Assembly (NCBI GenBank): GCA_036924835.1
Contig: JBAGRR010000001.1
Span: forward strand, 4,727,001 to 4,791,000
Direction: 5' to 3'
Length of the DNA stretch: 64,000 nt
Source: Nitrobacteraceae bacterium AZCC 1564
Lineage (GTDB): Bacteria; Pseudomonadota; Alphaproteobacteria; Rhizobiales; Xanthobacteraceae
Shown in pieces: positions 59,990-64,000 of this stretch. A model generated the notes under the pieces. It did not search any database. It was not told where the DNA came from and was given only the letters and a program-made list of their open reading frames with translations. Made by a program: the position numbers and the translations under genes. Every line of letters starts with the position of its first letter. The stretch's first letter is position 1.

Positions 59990-60300
59990 CGCGCCTCTCG
60001 TGCCAAATTGAGGCAGATCTGCAATTCGACGTAGCTCGGCGTGTCGTCGGTCATGGTATCCGCTACGCAGCTAGCTTTGTCGGATGCGCGAAATTGCGAC
60101 CGGTCCGCTTCGAGCTGTTGCTTTGCTTGCTTCTCGTCTGCGATGCATGTCTCAATTGGCTGAGGCAGATTGGTGTCTTCCGCGGCTTCACGATCGAGTT
60201 GGCAACCTCGCTCAATGTTGAATTTTGGAACGCCGTCAGCGACCGGGATAGCGAGATGCGAACTAACAACAAGAATAAGCGTTGAAAGGGGAATCATCAT
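59986..60300 (-). CDS. Small secreted protein of unknown function
   Basis: A 104-residue protein from the ATG at 60300 (60297 also possible), with an N-terminal signal peptide (IPLSTLILVVSSHLAIPVADG). The mature domain is hydrophilic, with four Cys (ERGCQL, IETCIA, KASCVA, LQICLN) whose spacing suggests two disulfides. No family is recognised. The stop codon is supplied by repeat element K2. Confidence 0.6.
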   Translation of the reverse strand: MMIPLSTLILVVSSHLAIPVADGVPKFNIERGCQLDREAAEDTNLPQPIETCIADEKQAKQQLEADRSQFRASDKASCVADTMTDDTPSYVELQICLNLAREAR

Positions 60301-60514
60301 CGTCGCTCTCCCTAGCGCGGGCGACATTCAGGGCGTCGCACATGCGATGAGCGCCAAGCTGCACCAAAAGATGATTAAAGAGGCGCGGACAACGGACCAG
60401 GTCCAGCAGGCTTTGATTGTTGCCGACGGCCTATTCAGGCTCCAAGTTTAGCACGGAATATCCAAGTGCGACATGATGCAACTACCTTAAATGAGGTCGC
60501 CGTTGGATGTCGGT

Positions 60515-61789
60515 TCAGTTTGATGGCGTCGAAGGCGCCGGATTGACCGCGAGGCACGTCACCGCGCGGCGGGTAGATCCACGCCGTAAACTCAGCACCC
60601 AGACCATCAGCGCCATCGCGCTGAATCCAGCGCCAAGCAGTGAGACGCCACGCCATCCTGCGGTAGCGAAGGTCGCTGTCGAAGCGATAGCGCCGATTGC
60701 ACTTCCTGCCGAATAGAAACACATGTAGCCGCCCACGAGCCGGCTTCGCGCATTCGGATAAATTGCAAAGATGATGCTCTGGTTGGTGACATGAACCGCC
60801 TGGACCGCAAAATCGAGCAGCACGATGCCTGCGACGAGCGCGAGGGTCGATTGCGGGAGCAGGGCGATCAATCCCCATGATGCGAGCAGGAATGCGAGCG
60901 CGACGCTCGTCGTCCGGCCCCCGAACCCTTTGTCCGTCAGCGTACCGGCACTCGCTGCTGCCGTCGCGCCCGCCATGCCGATCAGGCCGAACAGGCCGAT
61001 CTGCGTGTGGTTCAGCTCGAACGGCTCGACGCTCAACGGCAGAACGAGACTGGTCCACAGCGTGCTGAACGCGGCGAAGATCAAGAGCGCCAGAATACCG
61101 CGCAGGCGAACGACGGGATCATTGATGAACGGCGCGGGGATGGAGCGCAGAACCGACAGGTAACTTGTGCCATCGTGCCGCGGGCGATGCCGGGGCAAAA
61201 CGCAGAACAGAGTAATGGCCATGACGAGCGTCATGCCTGCCGAGGCAAGATAGACCGATCGCCAGCCACCGAGATCAGCGATGACACCCGAGACAAAGCG
61301 CGCGGCGAGGATGCCGATGACAATGCCGCTGGTGACGAGACCGACAGCCTTGCCGCGCTCATTGGGCGCGGACAGCGTGGCGGCGAAGGCCACGAGCACC
61401 TGCACAATCACCGCGAAGAAGCCGACCGCGAGCATGCCTGCGAGAAGAACGTGTTCGGTCTGCGCCGTTCCGACCACGACCAGCGCCACGACAGAGAGCA
61501 TGCTTTGTCCGACCGCGACGCGGCGCGGATCGATCAGGTCGCCCAGCGGTACGGCTAGGATAAGACCAAGCGCGTAACCGATCTGCGTCAGCGTGACGAC
61601 GAGGCCGGTGGACGCGACAGGCAGAGCGAGATCCCGCGCTATCAGATCCAGCAGCGGTTGCGCGTAGTAGATGTTGGCGACGCTGAGGCCACTGGCCGCC
61701 GCAAGAATTAAAACGGTCGTCATCGACAGCCGGTGTGTCGCCGGCGGCGTGATGTCGCGCGGTTGTGTCGAGGTCGCATCCAGTTTCAT
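60515..61789 (-). CDS. MFS transporter (drug/metabolite efflux type)
   Basis: A 424-residue protein with 12 predicted membrane helices. Recognisable are the first helix TVLILAAASGLSVANIYYAQPLLDLIA, the loop motif PLGDLIDPRRVAVGQSML, and the motif C-like AVGLVTSGIVIGILAARFVSG, typical of the DHA1 efflux group. It is divergent from an HxlR regulator with two palindromes between, suggesting inducible efflux or quinone-linked detoxification. The substrate is unknown. Confidence 0.88.
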   Translation of the reverse strand: MKLDATSTQPRDITPPATHRLSMTTVLILAAASGLSVANIYYAQPLLDLIARDLALPVASTGLVVTLTQIGYALGLILAVPLGDLIDPRRVAVGQSMLSVVALVVVGTAQTEHVLLAGMLAVGFFAVIVQVLVAFAATLSAPNERGKAVGLVTSGIVIGILAARFVSGVIADLGGWRSVYLASAGMTLVMAITLFCVLPRHRPRHDGTSYLSVLRSIPAPFINDPVVRLRGILALLIFAAFSTLWTSLVLPLSVEPFELNHTQIGLFGLIGMAGATAAASAGTLTDKGFGGRTTSVALAFLLASWGLIALLPQSTLALVAGIVLLDFAVQAVHVTNQSIIFAIYPNARSRLVGGYMCFYSAGSAIGAIASTATFATAGWRGVSLLGAGFSAMALMVWVLSLRRGSTRRAVTCLAVNPAPSTPSN

Positions 61790-61805
61790 TGCATTGGTTC
61801 CTCTC

Positions 61806-61830
61806 AAGTGGTCTTATAATAAGACCACTT
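61806..61830. promoter_or_regulatory. 11 bp perfect inverted repeat, candidate HxlR operator
   Basis: AAGTGGTCTTA-TAA-TAAGACCACTT begins 16 bp upstream of the MFS start codon. The strong symmetry and place between divergent genes suggest a regulator site on the transporter side. Confidence 0.65.
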
Positions 61831-61847
61831 GATCGATCGCGAATCTA

Positions 61848-61862
61848 GTTCTAATTTAGAAC
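61848..61862. promoter_or_regulatory. 7-1-7 inverted repeat, candidate HxlR operator
   Basis: GTTCTAA-T-TTAGAAC lies 25 bp upstream of the HxlR start codon. It differs in sequence from the first palindrome, so only one may be the HxlR site, or it is an autoregulatory site. Confidence 0.6.
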
Positions 61863-61887
61863 CAGATTGGCGAGTGGACGGAACGTC

Positions 61888-62340
61888 ATGGTCAAGCGCG
61901 TGAGATTTGGCGATGCAGATTGCCCGGTCGCGCGGGCGCTGGATGCGATCGGCGACTGGTGGTCGCTTCTCATCATCCGCGATGCGTTCGACGGCCTGCG
62001 GCGCTTCAGCGAAATTCAGGGCAATCTCGGGATCGCGAAAGGGATGCTTTCCGCGCGGCTGCGCGATCTGATCGAGCGCGGCGTGCTGGAAACCGCGCCT
62101 GCCTCCGACGGCTCCGCCTATCAGGAATACGTCCTGACCAGGAAAGGCCGTGATCTGTTTCTCGTCCTTGTAGCTCTGCGCCAATGGGGCGAGGGGCATC
62201 TGTTCGAGCGCGATGAACCGCATTCGGTTTTGGTGGATGTGGCCAATAATCGCCCTGTCGGCAAGCTCGATCTGAAATCGCGGGACGGACGCAGCCTGCG
62301 CTGGAAAGACACTCGCGTACGCAAGGTCGATGCGGATTAA
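61888..62340 (+). CDS. HxlR-family transcriptional regulator
   Basis: A 150-residue winged-helix protein. It begins with the HxlR signature CPVARALDAIGDWWSLLIIRDAFDGLRRFSEIQGNLGIAKGMLSARLRDLIERGVL, including the near-invariant N-terminal Cys used for redox or electrophile sensing in some members. A C-terminal extension of about 45 residues (HSVLVDVANNRPVGKL) is typical of the longer group. It probably controls the divergent MFS exporter. Confidence 0.92.
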   Translation: MVKRVRFGDADCPVARALDAIGDWWSLLIIRDAFDGLRRFSEIQGNLGIAKGMLSARLRDLIERGVLETAPASDGSAYQEYVLTRKGRDLFLVLVALRQWGEGHLFERDEPHSVLVDVANNRPVGKLDLKSRDGRSLRWKDTRVRKVDAD

Positions 62341-62413
62341 CCCATGATCAGCCACGCGAACGCACAGCGCATGCCGCGACGGTCGGATATCGTCGTTTCC
62401 CGTTAGGCGTTCT

Positions 62414-62827
62414 CTAAAACGCCGTAGCCGGCAGGCGCAATTGCTGGTGAAGCGTCTTATAGTGGTCGAGCCGTATGATGGCGCGGTCGAGTTCGTCGCC
62501 GAGCGGCATCTCCTTCAAGCTGTCTTCCATCTCGTCGATCTGGGCGCGAAAGCCTGCGATATCGAACTCGTCGAGCAATTTGCAGATCTCCGCCAGCACC
62601 GTGAGCTGATCGGGCATGACCTCCGCGAGGCCGCCCAACACAACGTATCTCTCGACACCATTGCTGGAGGATACAGTCACGAGACCAGGACGCAGAGACG
62701 CGATGGTCGGGCGATGTCCCGCGAGCACGCCGAAGTCACCGTCGCGCCCTGGCAGATCGACCTGTTCGACCTCGCCGGAGAAGACGCGTTTCTCGGGAGA
62801 GGTGAGGTCGAAGTGAAACGCGGCCAT
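62414..62827 (-). CDS. ATP synthase epsilon-subunit homologue, isolated
   Basis: A 137-residue protein matching F1 epsilon: N-terminal beta-barrel [47 protein letters not shown], the turn [18 protein letters not shown], and a two-helix C-terminus. Normally atpC follows atpD at the end of the F1 operon; here neither upstream nor downstream genes are atp genes. It could be a second epsilon copy (for an N-ATPase or diverged paralogue) or the only one moved elsewhere. Confidence 0.82.
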   Translation of the reverse strand: MAAFHFDLTSPEKRVFSGEVEQVDLPGRDGDFGVLAGHRPTIASLRPGLVTVSSSNGVERYVVLGGLAEVMPDQLTVLAEICKLLDEFDIAGFRAQIDEMEDSLKEMPLGDELDRAIIRLDHYKTLHQQLRLPATAF

Positions 62828-62899
62828 GAGGCGCTCCTGTCAAAAGACGAAGACTGCGTCCTTCAGTTCATACGTTGTGCGGATGCATCTCACACGACC

Positions 62900-63307
62900 T
62901 CACATCGATGTACATCGATAGTAGGTCAGCTCCATGCCGGGAATGTCGGGAAAAAAGCGGGTGAGGCTGTTGTTGTCCTTGAAGCGCAAGCTGAATTGCA
63001 CATTGGACAGCATGATGTCCGATGAACAGGAAGCGAGAATATGTAGTGCGTCCTGCGTCTCACGCCGCGACTTAACGGTGCAGCGCGCCGCCTTGCCGCG
63101 CAAGCTGTCGCTATCGACGATGAAGCCGCTGCCGTAGAGATCGGCCATATTCGTAAAGGAGATTTTCTTCCCGCTCTTCTTGAAGATTTTGTCGCACCGG
63201 TCCGCATCCGACGCCCACACGCCGTTGAGGTCGTAAGAGAGTGCTGGCGCGGCGAAGACAGTGGCGAAGAGGGCGCTTGCGAGAGACAGCTGGCAAAGCT
63301 TGGACAT
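62900..63307 (-). CDS. Secreted protein of unknown function
   Basis: A 135-residue protein with signal peptide LCQLSLASALFATVFAAPALS and a small beta-rich mature domain (YDLNGVWASDADRCDKIF...). It has four Cys (ADRCDK, ARCTVK, LASCSS, YYRCTS), suggesting disulfides in the periplasm. The GVWASDADRCDKIF start recurs in small exported Bradyrhizobium proteins. No function is known. The ATP synthase epsilon homologue lies 72 bp downstream on the same strand. Confidence 0.7.
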   Translation of the reverse strand: MSKLCQLSLASALFATVFAAPALSYDLNGVWASDADRCDKIFKKSGKKISFTNMADLYGSGFIVDSDSLRGKAARCTVKSRRETQDALHILASCSSDIMLSNVQFSLRFKDNNSLTRFFPDIPGMELTYYRCTSM

Positions 63308-63573
63308 GATCCTGCTCCTAACCGGATACCCCTCGACGGAAGGTTCACCCGCTTCCCGTGTGAAAGATTAAAGTACGAGCCTGATAATTGTCCTAGCGAT
63401 TTCTAGTGCCGGTTTGCGCGCCATTAGGTCAGCGTCGTTGTCATTTCGTTCTCCCACGCACCGCGCAATTCATCCGCTTCCTTTGAACTGCTGATTTGGA
63501 TCAAGCCGGCGGCAGCGGAGTCGTGTCGAATAGAGAGTCAACGCCGAGCAATTGATCGCTTGGGAGGCCAACC

Positions 63574-64000
63574 ATGGAGCTCCAGATGCTTGACCAGACG
63601 ACCGGACGGGGACGTACGACAGGCAAAACCAGCGAAAAGATGAGGGGGAAGGAGTACACGAAGGAGTTACGCAAGCTGCAGGTGCGCCTGTGCAATCTGC
63701 AGGCTTGGGTGAAGCATAAGGGCCTGCGCGTGATCGTCGTGTTCGAAGGGCGCGACGCTGCCGGCAAGGGCGGCACCATCCGCGCGTTAACAGAAAGGGT
63801 GAGCCCCCGCGTATTTCGGGTGGTTGCGCTGCCAGCACCTTCGGATCGCGAAAAGAGTCAGATGTACATGCAGCGTTACATGAACCAGTTTCCGGCCGCG
63901 GGTGAGATCGTGATCTTCGATCGCAGCTGGTATAATCGCGCTGGCGTCGAGCGCGTGATGGGGTTTGTCGGTGATGAGGAGTATAAGCGTTTCCTGGAGC
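63574..64000 (+). CDS. ppk2: Polyphosphate kinase 2, 3'-partial
   Basis: The gene runs off the right edge; 142 residues are visible. The ATG at 63574 is preceded by GGGAGG. The P-loop is EGRDAAGKGGTIRALTERV (about residues 58-76) and the Walker B-type motif EIVIFDRSWYNRAGVERVMGF, both hallmarks of PPK2, which transfers phosphate between polyphosphate and nucleotides. The start KEYTKELRKLQVRLCNLQAWVKHKGLRVIVVF is typical of the single-domain class. Nucleotide preference cannot be judged from this part. Confidence 0.93.
   Translation, partial: MELQMLDQTTGRGRTTGKTSEKMRGKEYTKELRKLQVRLCNLQAWVKHKGLRVIVVFEGRDAAGKGGTIRALTERVSPRVFRVVALPAPSDREKSQMYMQRYMNQFPAAGEIVIFDRSWYNRAGVERVMGFVGDEEYKRFLE

Noticed and set aside
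60301..60451. Plus-strand coding-looking tail (DIQGVAHAMSAKLHQKMIKEA...)
   Set aside because: It looks protein-like but has no start of its own beyond sequence antisense to the small secreted gene; too little to call a gene or remnant.

Overview
The window is GC-rich alphaproteobacterial DNA. Its gene families (HWE-type sensor kinase, TolB-TPR protein, ICMT-like methyltransferase, DUF1259/ChrA cluster, many small secreted proteins of unknown function) suggest the Bradyrhizobiaceae/Nitrobacteraceae (Bradyrhizobium, Rhodopseudomonas, Afipia and relatives). That placement is inference, not a database result. No rRNA, CRISPR array, complete insertion sequence or transposase gene was seen. One tRNA gene, tRNA-Trp(CCA), is present at 28341-28416.

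Layout. 1-11.4 kb: a partial GH19 lysozyme/chitinase gene at the left edge, a beta-propeller protein, a TPR/winged-helix regulator, a PhyH dioxygenase, an AlgE-type outer-membrane protein, an isochorismatase-like hydrolase with a LysR regulator, a SRPBCC/DsbA pair, and small membrane proteins. 11.4-15.1 kb: an accessory island with a lower-GC look. It holds a GYF_2 membrane protein flanked by two wrecked copies of the same TetR gene 5' end, then a YaaC-like protein and a divergent HEPN-motif protein that could form a defence pair. 15-20 kb: serine hydrolase, thioesterase and small proteins. 20.1-23.9 kb: an overlapping four-gene chromate operon (rhodanese-ChrB, ChrA, two secreted proteins). 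24-28.2 kb: chemoreceptor and HWE kinase. 28.3-37 kb: tRNA-Trp, methyltransferase, MOSC protein, DegP/HtrA-type protease, htpG, lactate/malate dehydrogenase and a TolB-TPR protein. 37.3-43.3 kb: a sugar-acid catabolic operon (UxaA-type dehydratase, MFS transporter, cyclase-family protein, FAH-fold protein) under a divergent GntR regulator. 43.4-51.6 kb: an Ntn-hydrolase-like secreted protein, a TetR-controlled membrane protein, a DJ-1-like protein, a deletion scar joining two decapitated genes, a DHDPS-family lyase and a DUF899 protein. 52-64 kb: MocR/MFS and HxlR/MFS divergent pairs, PaiB-like protein, cupin, DUF411 protein and its duplicated tail, an isolated atpC-like gene, and the 5' end of ppk2.

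The most unusual signal is a family of about 75-80 bp palindromes scattered through intergenic DNA. Each is bounded by CTAGTG...CACTAG. It has an outer 9-10 bp stem, a 3-5 nt A- or T-rich bulge on one side, an inner 14-17 bp stem and a loop of about 20-27 nt. They occur as doublets or tetrads with a roughly 13 bp AT-rich spacer. Several different inner stems share the same outer frame, each still self-complementary. The doublet occurs in both orientations, so it behaves like a mobile unit, but no partner transposase is visible. Copies have supplied TAG stop codons to four genes, what looks like a start codon to another, and part of the N-terminal coding sequence of a sixth.
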